NCBI GenBank assembly: GCA_021162655.1
Contig: JAGGYI010000150.1
Span: 1 to 32,726 of the forward strand
Direction of reading: 5' to 3'
DNA length: 32,726 bases
DNA from: Anaerolineae bacterium
GTDB taxonomy: Bacteria > Chloroflexota > Anaerolineae > UBA1429
Positions 8,859 to 15,058 of this stretch are shown one piece after another. The notes beneath the pieces are model-generated. The model was not told the origin of the DNA. It did not search any database and worked only from the letters and a program-made list of their open reading frames with translations. How positions within the stretch are numbered: the stretch's first letter is position 1; the number at the start of each line of letters is the position of its first letter. The position numbers were made by a program, and so were the translations under genes.

Positions 8859-8919
8859 GACGCTTTCCTCCCGCTGGCCTCCAAAATCCCTTACTTGAGG
8901 TGAATGAACCTCCAACCTA

Positions 8920-8991
8920 AGGCGACGGTCGGACTCGAACCGACGGTGGGGGTTTTGCAGACCCCTGCCTTAACCACTTGGCTACGTCGCC
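8920..8991 (-). tRNA. tRNA-Cys (GCA)
   Basis: A full cloverleaf reads on the minus strand: acceptor GGCGACG/CGTCGCC, D-stem GCC/GGC, anticodon stem GGGGT/ACCCC around CTGCAAA (anticodon GCA), T-stem GTCGG/CCGAC with loop TTCGAGT. The discriminator base is U, as expected for cysteine tRNAs. The 3' CCA is not encoded (TAGG follows). Confidence 0.96.
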
Positions 8992-8993
8992 TC

Positions 8994-9031
8994 AAAAACC
9001 ACGGTTCCTTGGCCTACGTCAAGGAACCGTG
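8994..9031 (-). terminator. Hairpin plus T-run between tRNA-Gly and tRNA-Cys
   Basis: A perfect 11-bp stem (9000-9010 with 9021-9031) around a 10-nt loop is followed on the minus strand by G and TTTTT (8994-8998). It has the form of an intrinsic terminator ending the tRNA-Phe/tRNA-Gly transcript. The T-run ends only two bases before the 5' end of tRNA-Cys, and no promoter for tRNA-Cys is evident, so read-through or a processing role is also possible. Confidence 0.65.
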
Positions 9032-9044
9032 AAGCGAAACAAAA

Positions 9045-9120
9045 TGGAGCGGAAGACGAGATTCGAACTCGCGACCTTCTCCTTGGCAAGGAGACGCTCT
9101 ACCAGCTGAGCCACTTCCGC
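9045..9120 (-). tRNA. tRNA-Gly (GCC), CCA encoded
   Basis: Cloverleaf on the minus strand: acceptor GCGGAAG/CTTCCGC, D-stem GCTC/GAGC, anticodon stem TCTCC/GGAGA around TTGCCAA (anticodon GCC), T-loop TTCGAAT. The discriminator is U (9048), as in bacterial glycine tRNAs, and the CCA end is encoded at 9045-9047, unlike the two neighbouring tRNA genes. Confidence 0.96.
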
Positions 9121-9141
9121 ATAAGCAGTTCCGCTGCGAGG

Positions 9142-9214
9142 TGCCGAAGCCCAGACTCGAACTGGGGACACCTTGATTTTCAGTCAAGTGCTCTACCACC
9201 TGAGCTACCTCGGC
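9142..9214 (-). tRNA. tRNA-Phe (GAA)
   Basis: Cloverleaf on the minus strand: acceptor GCCGAGG/CTTCGGC with one G-U pair, D-stem GCTC/GAGC, anticodon stem CTTGA/TCAAG around CTGAAAA (anticodon GAA), T-stem CCCAG/CTGGG with loop TTCGAGT, discriminator A at 9142. The CCA end is not fully encoded (CCT follows). It is the first gene of the tRNA block, about 16 nt after the promoter -10 box. Confidence 0.95.
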
Positions 9215-9229
9215 ACTCAAGGCGAAAGA

Positions 9230-9258
9230 ATTGTACAACAAACTGCTCAGATTGTCAA
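9230..9258 (-). promoter_or_regulatory. Consensus promoter of the tRNA block
   Basis: Minus strand: perfect TTGACA, a 17-nt spacer, TACAAT. It is placed immediately before tRNA-Phe, with transcription expected to start near 9223. A near-consensus promoter is normal for stable RNA genes. Confidence 0.8.
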
Positions 9259-9282
9259 GATGCTTCTGACTTTTTAGAGGTG

Positions 9283-9310
9283 TTGACGTGGCTTTGGACG
9301 GGCTTATACT
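9283..9310 (+). promoter_or_regulatory. Promoter of the lipoprotein gene
   Basis: TTGACG, a 16-nt spacer, TATACT. Transcription would begin near 9317, which excludes a GTG start at 9288 and favours the ATG at 9345. It is divergent from the tRNA promoter; the two -35 boxes are about 24 bp apart. Confidence 0.65.
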
Positions 9311-9344
9311 GAGGGGCATGGAAGAGAGGAGTAAAAGAGCGGAA

Positions 9345-11117
9345 ATGAAAGGGTGGGGCAGGAGTTGGGTTGTTTTGTTGGCTCTTGGGGGGATACTTTT
9401 CCTTACAGGCTGCCGCCCTTTGGCGAAGCGTAGCGAGCGCACGATGGCAGACTGGAGCCGTGGGGAGAAGGTGGGTGAGACCGTGCTCAATGCTCGCCCA
9501 GCGTTGTTGGTGGATCGGACAGGTGCGGGGGTTTACCTCGCCTGGGTCTCAGCACCCTCGGTGGGGGAGGCTGAGTCGCTTTACTTTGTGCGTCTCGATG
9601 GGAGGGGCTCCCCTGTCGTCGCCAGAGAGCTCGCCTTGGAGACACGTCACCCTACCCAGGTAGCTTTGCTTCCTTTGGAGGGAGGTCTGGCGATCAGTTG
9701 GTTAGATCGGCTTCAAGGTCACAGTCAGCTTTCATTAGCTTCTCTGAGCTTTGATGGTGAGCTCCTCTCAGCCCCAAGGATTCTTTCTCCCCCAGGGCAG
9801 GAGGTGGATTCCTATGCTTTGCTGCCCAACCCAGAGGGGGGAGGGGAGCTCCTTTGGAGTGTGCGTGAGGGGCAGGCAAGAGGGCTCTATCACCTGCACT
9901 TGAATGGCCAGGGGCAGCCCGAGGGTGAGGTGATCTCTTTGGGGCGAGAGGGCTTTCAACCCGCCCTGGCTATGGGAGAGGATGGCGTGGTGCACCTGGC
10001 ATGGCTAGAGGAGCCAGAATATAGCCGTTATGTCCTCTATTATGCTTCTTTTGATCCCCAGAGGCGGACGTTGGGAGAGGTGTCCAGGCTTGTCTCTTTT
10101 CCTGTCCCTACTGGGGTGATCGTCCATTCCCCTAGCATCGGTGTGGCAGGGGGGAGGGTTTATCTCTTTTGGTCGCTGGAGCGGCGAGGAGGGGGGCTGA
10201 CACCTCCCTCGGCGCAGTCCTTTTACCTAAGCTTTTTGGAGGGCCAGCCCCAGCAAGCCCGGGGAGCTCGCCTCGTCTCTATTCCGGCTGAGAAGCATCC
10301 GCGCTATTTGCCGGTGGAGAGTGCTTTCCCTCTGCGCGAGCTGGCCGCTGCGGGGCCGGTGCCGGCTACTTTTGTTTACATGCCTTGTACGGCCAAAGGG
10401 CGCCAAGGAGAGTTACCTGTTGCTTTCGTGGTCGACATTCGGGGAAGGACAAAGCACATCCTGCAGGTAGTTCTCTCCCTCTGGTCTAGAGGGGAGCTCA
10501 AAGGATATCAGATCGTTGGCCAGACGGCGAACGGTTCCTTGCGTCCTGTTCTCGCTGTCGATGATACAGGGAACCTGCACCTAGTCTGGATTGATACCGC
10601 TGGCTTTGGTACCTTTGATGTCTATTATGCCAGCACGGCTCCTCAGGTGCGTGCCCGTTTGAACCGCATCACTGGTCAAGACGTCATGGCCGTGTTCTTT
10701 GGGATTGTCTGGGGGCTCGTCCAGGGGCTCAGCTTCTTGCCCATTGTGCTCGTTTGGGTCTTTGTGCCTCTGGTGATTATGAGCATCTATCTCTTTATCC
10801 GCGCCGAGGGGGGGCTCAGTTTTCGAAGCTCTCAGATCGTTCTCCTCGTGGCCATCCTTCTCTACACTGGGGGCAAATACCTCTTTCGCCCCAATTGGTT
10901 TGCCGCTTTGCCGCTCCCGCGGGATTTGCCCCAGTACCTGGCTGATTGGGCGATCTACACTGTACCTTTTCTCATCACTGGGGCAGCGGGGCTGGTCACC
11001 TGGTTCTATGTGAAAAGGCGCCCCTCGGCTACTCTCCTTTTGGCCTTTGCCATCTTTGCGGGCACCGATGCTCTATTGACGCTCTTGATCTATGTTCCAG
11101 GGATGCTAGCTGAGTGA
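9345..11117 (+). CDS. Lipoprotein with propeller-like ectodomain and C-terminal membrane domain
   Basis: A 590-aa protein of unknown function. The ATG at 9345 gives a classic lipoprotein signal (MKGWGRSWVVLLALGG, then lipobox FLTGC), with GAGAGGAG 13 nt upstream and the promoter just before it. The ATG at 9318 is an alternative. After the lipobox come about 430 residues of repeated beta-strand segments such as GVYLAWVSA, VVHLAWLEE, RVYLFWSLE and NLHLVWIDT, which look like propeller blades. The C-terminus (about residues 445-590) carries about five hydrophobic segments, so the protein would be tethered at both ends with a large extracellular domain. I recognise no named family. It meets the minus-strand membrane protein gene tail-to-tail, with six bases between. 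Confidence 0.75.
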   Translation: MKGWGRSWVVLLALGGILFLTGCRPLAKRSERTMADWSRGEKVGETVLNARPALLVDRTGAGVYLAWVSAPSVGEAESLYFVRLDGRGSPVVARELALETRHPTQVALLPLEGGLAISWLDRLQGHSQLSLASLSFDGELLSAPRILSPPGQEVDSYALLPNPEGGGELLWSVREGQARGLYHLHLNGQGQPEGEVISLGREGFQPALAMGEDGVVHLAWLEEPEYSRYVLYYASFDPQRRTLGEVSRLVSFPVPTGVIVHSPSIGVAGGRVYLFWSLERRGGGLTPPSAQSFYLSFLEGQPQQARGARLVSIPAEKHPRYLPVESAFPLRELAAAGPVPATFVYMPCTAKGRQGELPVAFVVDIRGRTKHILQVVLSLWSRGELKGYQIVGQTANGSLRPVLAVDDTGNLHLVWIDTAGFGTFDVYYASTAPQVRARLNRITGQDVMAVFFGIVWGLVQGLSFLPIVLVWVFVPLVIMSIYLFIRAEGGLSFRSSQIVLLVAILLYTGGKYLFRPNWFAALPLPRDLPQYLADWAIYTVPFLITGAAGLVTWFYVKRRPSATLLLAFAIFAGTDALLTLLIYVPGMLAE

Positions 11118-11123
11118 GGGAGA

Positions 11124-11726
11124 CTAACGCAGGTAGCGTGAGCAAAAGGCGGGACTACGCACGATCAACGGCGAAAGGAACTTGAGCAATACCGTACCCA
11201 AGAACCAAACGCTGATTGTGTTGCTGGCCCACCAGTGGAGGAAGAGCAGCTTCCAAGAGGCCTTGGGGAGTTCGGCGAGGAGGCCTTGGCTTAAAGCGAC
11301 AAGCGCTCCGCCCAGGGCATTGGAGAGAAGTACCCCCCAGAAGGTCCAAATGGCCCAGTCCCTGTTCGTGCGCAAGCGTGGGTCGGCTCGAAAGTGTCGA
11401 AAGGCCCAGGAAACAAGGAGCCCTTGGCAGAGATAGGCTGGAAGCTGGGCTAGGGGTTCGGGGAGAGGATAGGTTGGGGTTGATATGCCCGGGAGGAAAA
11501 GAGCGATGGATCCTGCTAGGATACCCCAGATCCCGAACCAGATCGCTCCCACCATTTGCAATGTTAGGGCGGCACCGAACCCGCGGAGAAAGCCTACTTG
11601 CAATGGTAACCACCCCGATCGTTGGGCAACCCAGCCCAGACCGAGGAGGAAAAGGGTAGCGAGGGCCTGAGGCCAGCCCAGTCTGGCTCGTGGTTGGTTC
11701 CAGATCGTTTCGCGGACAAAGGGCAT
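11124..11726 (-). CDS. Small polytopic membrane protein, unknown function
   Basis: A 200-aa hydrophobic protein with about five or six transmembrane segments (for example LATLFLLGLGWVAQ, GAALTLQMVGAIWFGIWG, LLSNALGGALVALSQ and ISVWFLGTVLLKFLSPLI). The ATG at 11726 has AGGGAGAG upstream. The GAIWFGIWGILAGSIALFLPG segment is reminiscent of small integral membrane domains such as ECF-transporter S components or MASE-type sensors, but the resemblance is weak and I assign no function. It is probably co-transcribed with the 169-aa gene 35 nt upstream, and no other membrane partner is nearby. Confidence 0.65.
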   Translation of the reverse strand: MPFVRETIWNQPRARLGWPQALATLFLLGLGWVAQRSGWLPLQVGFLRGFGAALTLQMVGAIWFGIWGILAGSIALFLPGISTPTYPLPEPLAQLPAYLCQGLLVSWAFRHFRADPRLRTNRDWAIWTFWGVLLSNALGGALVALSQGLLAELPKASWKLLFLHWWASNTISVWFLGTVLLKFLSPLIVRSPAFCSRYLR

Positions 11727-11761
11727 GGTGGCTCTCCCTGTGCTAATGGGTGAGAATCCTT

Positions 11762-12271
11762 TCAGACACCTGCCGACCCTGGAACGATGGGGGAAGTGGC
11801 ACCAAAGGCTCGTTGGAGCGGCGCTTGGCTGTTCTCGTGCAACCAGAGGTCGTTGATTTCACGGGCTTGGAAAAGACGATTGAGAGTAGTGGTAATAAAA
11901 GTAACCCGACGCAACTTGCGGCTGATGATGGGTTGGGGAAGAGCCTCCAAGGGACCGAGCTCAAGCTTGTAGTAGAGAGCGTTGGCCCGAGGGTGATCGA
12001 GCTCTTGGGGAAGGAGCTCGTGGCGGCGCACGACTCGGTAACGAAGGATGGGAGCGTAATAGGCAATGCGCCAGCGCAGCTCCCCAAAGACTTTGGGATG
12101 GTAAAAGGCTAGGTATTCGGCGGCGATGCTCTGAGGGGCCCGGGCTAGGGGAATGCGATACCAGTGTTCCTGGCAGATCAAGTGCCAATCTCGCAAGGTG
12201 GGCACGATGGCCACCAGAACGCGCTCCTCCTCAGGGGTAGGAGCGACAGGAAAAGGGAACTCTTCCCACAT
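11762..12271 (-). CDS. Conserved hypothetical protein (WYRIP/YYAP-type)
   Basis: A 169-aa soluble protein. The ATG at 12271 is preceded by GGAGGAAG; the frame extends further upstream, but that part contains the promoter and is not coding. Notable segments are HLICQEHWYRIPLARAPQ, AAEYLAFYHPKVFGE, WRIAYYAPI and ALYYKLELGPLEALPQPII, followed by a basic stretch RKLRRVTFITTTL and EINDLWL. I recall similar WYRIP...AFY...YYA proteins as uncharacterised families in Chloroflexota and cyanobacteria; no catalytic motif is obvious. It has its own TATAAT promoter and probably drives the membrane protein gene downstream. Confidence 0.7.
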   Translation of the reverse strand: MWEEFPFPVAPTPEEERVLVAIVPTLRDWHLICQEHWYRIPLARAPQSIAAEYLAFYHPKVFGELRWRIAYYAPILRYRVVRRHELLPQELDHPRANALYYKLELGPLEALPQPIISRKLRRVTFITTTLNRLFQAREINDLWLHENSQAPLQRAFGATSPIVPGSAGV

Positions 12272-12298
12272 AGGGCTTCCTCCACAAAACCTAAAGAG

Positions 12299-12327
12299 AT
12301 TATACTCCAGTGAAGAGGCCCCGTCTA
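12299..12327 (-). promoter_or_regulatory. Promoter of the 169-aa hypothetical gene
   Basis: Minus strand: TAGACG, a 17-nt spacer, perfect TATAAT. Transcription would start near 12292, about 21 nt before the ATG at 12271. Confidence 0.6.
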
Positions 12328-12349
12328 GCTCCAAGGTGAGTTTTCCTGC

Positions 12350-12377
12350 CTGACAGGACAACTAAAGGGGTTATAAT
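12350..12377 (+). promoter_or_regulatory. Promoter of the LarA-like gene
   Basis: CTGACA, a 16-nt spacer, perfect TATAAT. The -35 box lies inside a short inverted repeat, TCCTG-N5-CAGGA (12344-12358), a possible operator. The predicted start near 12384 gives a leader of about 30 nt containing AGAGGAGG before the ATG at 12413. Confidence 0.65.
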
Positions 12378-12412
12378 GGGGGGCAGATCAGCGAGCGCCA
12401 AGAGGAGGCAAA

Positions 12413-13615
12413 ATGCAAGTTGTCACCATTCCCTGGAGCATGTGGTATGAGGAAACAACCTTTCCCTTGACCTTCCCTGATGAATGGGAAGTGACGGTGG
12501 CTCGGATGAAAGGGGGGCCCGATATTGGGGAGGAAGGTATTCGCAAGGCCTTGGCTGAGCCCATTGGGGCCCCGCGTCTGCGTGAGCTAGCCAAGGGGCG
12601 CCGAGATGCAGCCATCCTCATCGATGATCTGACTCGCCCCACGCCCTCCTACCGCATCCTACCTTATATCTTGGAGGAGCTGGCGGCCGGCGGGTTGGAG
12701 GAGGAGCGGGTGCGCATTATCTGTGCAGTGGCTGCCCATCGCCCGATGACTCGCCAGGATTTCATCAAAAAGATCGGGGCTGACCTAGTGGAGCGCCTGC
12801 ATGTAAGCAATCACAATGCTTACGATAACCTCGAGTACTATGGCCAATCTTCCCAGGGGATCCCGATTTGGGTGAATCGCGATTTCGCCCGTGCAGATCT
12901 CAAGATCGCGGCGGGGATGATCACCCCACGGGGGATGATCTTTGGAGGTGGAGCCAAGCTGCTTCTTCCAGGGGCCTGTGGCCGGCAGACGATCTATCTG
13001 AACCATATGTACTGCCCCCAAGATGTCTTTCGCCAGCATATCGATGAGGTGGCCCGCATGGTAGGGCTGGAGTACATTGTCAATCCCCTTCTGAATGGAG
13101 AAGGGGGCATCATGGCGATGGTGGCCGGCGATCCCCAAGAGGCTTATTGGCATGGGGTAGAGCTGGGCAAGGAACTGTATCGTACGCCTCTACCTGAAGG
13201 GGTGGATATTGTCGTCTCCAATTCTTGGCCCAAGGATACAGAAGCTACCCAGGCGGATATGTCTCTCGTTCCTTTTTGGGGGACGCAGAAAAGGATCCTT
13301 AACGATGGGGGGACGATCGTCACGGTGACGGCTTGCCCGGAGGGGCTGGGCTTTCATTCGGTGATGGGCCCGGGGACGCTCTTCAAGATCTTTGCTCGTT
13401 CAGGAGTGGGGGGAGCAGTAGCCAAAGTGCCGCCGGCGCGGCGGATCATCTTTTCCCCTAACTTGAATCGCTACGATGTCGAGGATATCTGGGGCAAGGA
13501 GGCGATCTTTTGCAAGACTTGGCCTGAGGTCATCGAGCAATTGCGCCAATACCATGGGGATGCTCCTCGAGTGGGAGTTTTCCCCTATGGGGCCATCCAA
13601 TATACAGGGGAATAG
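12413..13615 (+). CDS. LarA-family (DUF2088) nickel-pincer racemase/epimerase homologue
   Basis: A 400-aa protein. The ATG at 12413 has AGAGGAGGC upstream. It shows the LarA N-domain signature IDDLTRPTPSYRILP, then AVAAHRPMTRQD (His109), AAGMITPRGMIFGGGAK (Arg173, Lys182) and YLNHMYC (His198). In Lactobacillus LarA the matching residues are, from memory, His108 and His174 (acid/base), Lys184 (cofactor attachment) and His200 (nickel ligand). The lysine and nickel ligand are kept, but the second catalytic histidine appears to be arginine. The protein probably uses the nickel-pincer nucleotide on a 2-hydroxy acid or sugar acid other than lactate. No larB, larC or larE lies beside it, so the cofactor must come from elsewhere. 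A strong terminator follows. Confidence 0.82.
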   Translation: MQVVTIPWSMWYEETTFPLTFPDEWEVTVARMKGGPDIGEEGIRKALAEPIGAPRLRELAKGRRDAAILIDDLTRPTPSYRILPYILEELAAGGLEEERVRIICAVAAHRPMTRQDFIKKIGADLVERLHVSNHNAYDNLEYYGQSSQGIPIWVNRDFARADLKIAAGMITPRGMIFGGGAKLLLPGACGRQTIYLNHMYCPQDVFRQHIDEVARMVGLEYIVNPLLNGEGGIMAMVAGDPQEAYWHGVELGKELYRTPLPEGVDIVVSNSWPKDTEATQADMSLVPFWGTQKRILNDGGTIVTVTACPEGLGFHSVMGPGTLFKIFARSGVGGAVAKVPPARRIIFSPNLNRYDVEDIWGKEAIFCKTWPEVIEQLRQYHGDAPRVGVFPYGAIQYTGE

Positions 13616-13619
13616 AGAT

Positions 13620-13656
13620 AGGGGGAGAGCCGCGAACCAGCTCTCCCCCTCTTTAG
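13620..13656. terminator. Terminator between the LarA-like gene and the exchanger gene
   Basis: A 10-bp perfect stem, GGGGGAGAGC with GCTCTCCCCC (13621-13630 with 13640-13649), extendable by one A-T pair, encloses a 9-nt loop. CTTTAGT follows on the plus strand. It lies four bases after the LarA-like stop and next to the stop of the convergent exchanger gene, so it can serve both. Confidence 0.7.
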
Positions 13657-14675
13657 TCTACCGCAAAGAAGACGGCCCTTAGTCCAACATAGATAAAGTA
13701 GAGAGCCATAAGGTAGAGGGCCCCAACTTTGGAAAGCTTGCCCTTGCGGAACCAGAGGATCAGCCAGAGGATGATGCCGGTAATCGTCTCCCAGGGGAGG
13801 TCCCAGTAGATGAGGGGCTGAGGCACCCAGTAGGTGGAGACGAGAGCTCCACCGCCAATGGCTACCAAGGGGTTGGTGATATTGCTCCCCACCAAGGTCC
13901 CCAGAGAGATGCCATGTTCTTTGTTTTTGATACCCGAGATAGCTGTCATCAGCTCAGGAAGGGCAGAGGCCACTCCTAGGGTGATGACCCCGATGAGGGA
14001 TCCCCCGATGCCCGTCTTGTGAACGACGATCTCCGTAATGTGCAGAACGATCTGGGCACTGAGGATAGTGAGCCCCATAGCGATAAGGGCAATGATGGCG
14101 TATTTGATGGCTTCGGCGCGCGTTTGGGGAACTTTTTTATCCTCTTCGGGCTCGGGCTCTTTGCGATAGTATTTGCGCTCATCCCAGTAGAGGAAATAGG
14201 TATAAAGAACGAAGGTGGCAAAAAAGATAAAGCCGTCGAGGCGTGAATAGGTGCGGTCCCACCCAAAGATGATGCACATGATCGTCGTCCCGATCATGGG
14301 GATCATGCTTTTCCAGAGGAAATAGCGACGAAAATAGAGCGTCCCCGCAGAAAAGACGACAAAACCGAGGATGAGGGTCTGCTGGACGACATCAGAGCCG
14401 ATGTTTGCCCCCAAGACAATGGCCGAACCGATTTTGTAGTCGAGCTGATGGGTGAGGATGCCCACCGAGGCCGTGAGGTGGGAGCTGATCTCAGGGATGC
14501 TCGTTGCCAAAGAGACGACGGTCATCCCCATAAAAGTAGTCGATAGGTTAAAATAATCCGCCAAACCGATAAGCCGTTTGACAGCCTCATCGGAGCTGAG
14601 AATGAGGATGGCGAGAGCAACAAGACCAAAGATGATGTTTACCCAGAGGCTTTGAGACTCCCACAAGACACCCAT
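13653..14675 (-). CDS. Sodium/calcium exchanger-type (CaCA) cation antiporter
   Basis: A 340-aa membrane protein with about ten transmembrane segments in two homologous halves. The alpha-repeats that form the ion site are visible: MGMTVVSLATSIPEIS with GANIGSDVVQQ in the first half, and IGVITLGVASALPEL with VGSNITNPLVAIGG in the second. The two acidic Pro-Glu motifs needed for cation binding are intact; the usual GTS is ATS and ASA here. A charged cytoplasmic loop (YYRKEPEPEEDKKVPQTR) separates the halves. It would exchange Ca2+ or another cation for Na+ or H+ across the cytoplasmic membrane. The start at 14675 has only a weak ribosome-binding site. A perfect promoter lies about 100 nt upstream, divergent from the ilv operon. 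Confidence 0.9.
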   Translation of the reverse strand: MGVLWESQSLWVNIIFGLVALAILILSSDEAVKRLIGLADYFNLSTTFMGMTVVSLATSIPEISSHLTASVGILTHQLDYKIGSAIVLGANIGSDVVQQTLILGFVVFSAGTLYFRRYFLWKSMIPMIGTTIMCIIFGWDRTYSRLDGFIFFATFVLYTYFLYWDERKYYRKEPEPEEDKKVPQTRAEAIKYAIIALIAMGLTILSAQIVLHITEIVVHKTGIGGSLIGVITLGVASALPELMTAISGIKNKEHGISLGTLVGSNITNPLVAIGGGALVSTYWVPQPLIYWDLPWETITGIILWLILWFRKGKLSKVGALYLMALYFIYVGLRAVFFAVD

Positions 14676-14778
14676 CTTTTGCCACCGCCGCTCTTATCGT
14701 CCCTTTTGCTTTTGCAGGCAGCATATGGCCTGGTGGAGCATCCCAAGGGAAGACGTCGGATTGAACACTCGGACGAGT

Positions 14779-14807
14779 AGTATAACCTGGGGTGGGGGGA
14801 CTGTCAA
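14779..14807 (-). promoter_or_regulatory. Consensus promoter of the exchanger gene
   Basis: Minus strand: perfect TTGACA, a 17-nt spacer, TATACT. Predicted start near 14772, leaving a leader of about 97 nt. It is back-to-back with the ilv promoter, with the two -35 boxes 19 bp apart. Confidence 0.75.
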
Positions 14808-14826
14808 AAAGGGATGGAATGATCCC

Positions 14827-14855
14827 TTGACAAAGGGGCCGAACTGTGATATGCT
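14827..14855 (+). promoter_or_regulatory. Promoter of the ilv-leu operon
   Basis: Perfect TTGACA, a 17-nt spacer, TATGCT. Predicted transcription start near 14862. Between this promoter and the exchanger promoter lies the inverted repeat GGGAT-N6-ATCCC (14811-14826), a possible operator. Confidence 0.75.
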
Positions 14856-14888
14856 AGGAGCAACTTTTTGGGAATGTGTGTGAGGCCT

Positions 14889-14996
14889 ATGTTTCTATCT
14901 TCCCTGACCGCTGGCGTTATTAGCATTATTATTCTCGTCCTAGTTGAGCTCCTCGTTATTGAGGAGCTATCGCCGGTTGGGAGGGGGTTGCAGTAG
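14889..14996 (+). CDS. Branched-chain amino acid leader peptide (attenuation peptide)
   Basis: A 35-codon reading frame from ATG 14889 to TAG 14994-14996, about 27 nt after the predicted transcription start. Residues 10-24 read VISIIILVLVELLVI: 13 of 15 are Ile (5), Val (4) or Leu (4), the three products of the operon. GAGG lies just upstream but close to the ATG; an in-frame ATG at 14874 would add five residues and is an alternative start. The position right before ilvD, the codon content and the overlapping RNA hairpins match the leader peptides of ilv operons controlled by ribosome stalling (as in enterobacterial ilvL). The gene symbol is not assigned because homology of such peptides cannot be shown by sequence. 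Confidence 0.85.
   Translation: MFLSSLTAGVISIIILVLVELLVIEELSPVGRGLQ
14947..14968 (+). promoter_or_regulatory. Pause hairpin (1:2) of the ilv attenuator
   Basis: A perfect 8-bp stem, AGCTCCTC (14947-14954) with GAGGAGCT (14961-14968), encloses the loop GTTATT. Strand 1 lies in leader-peptide codons 20-22, so a ribosome stalled on the Ile/Leu/Val codons would prevent it from forming. Confidence 0.7.
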
Positions 14997-15039
14997 GCCG
15001 AGCCAAAGCTGTTTGCTCAAAAGAGCCTCACCCAACCGG
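14973..15039 (+). promoter_or_regulatory. Antiterminator pairing (2:3) of the ilv attenuator
   Basis: CCGGTTGGG (14973-14981) is perfectly complementary over 9 bp to CCCAACCGG (15031-15039). The latter contains the top of the left terminator strand, the loop and one base of the right strand. The pairing is therefore mutually exclusive with the terminator. Strand 2 ends 13 nt before the leader stop codon, so a ribosome that finishes the peptide would cover part of it. A small bulged hairpin at 15000-15018 lies inside the enclosed region. Confidence 0.7.
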
Positions 15040-15058
15040 GGTGAGGCTCTTGTCATTA
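15021..15058 (+). terminator. Attenuator terminator of the ilv-leu operon
   Basis: A perfect 13-bp stem (15021-15033, AAGAGCCTCACCC, with 15039-15051) has loop AACCG and is followed by a moderately T-rich tract GTCATTAT. It lies 25 nt after the leader-peptide stop and 138 nt before the ilvD start. The weak T-run may mean incomplete termination. Confidence 0.75.

Noticed and set aside
9140-9216. tRNA-Phe with GTGCCGA/TCGGCAC as the acceptor stem
   Set aside because: This would give non-canonical positions 8-9 and a C discriminator; shifting the ends to 9142-9214 gives a regular cloverleaf with discriminator A.
11743-12112. Alternative frames on both strands over the 169-aa hypothetical gene
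   Set aside because: The frame from 12271 has a strong ribosome-binding site, a promoter and conserved-looking motifs; the others have none.
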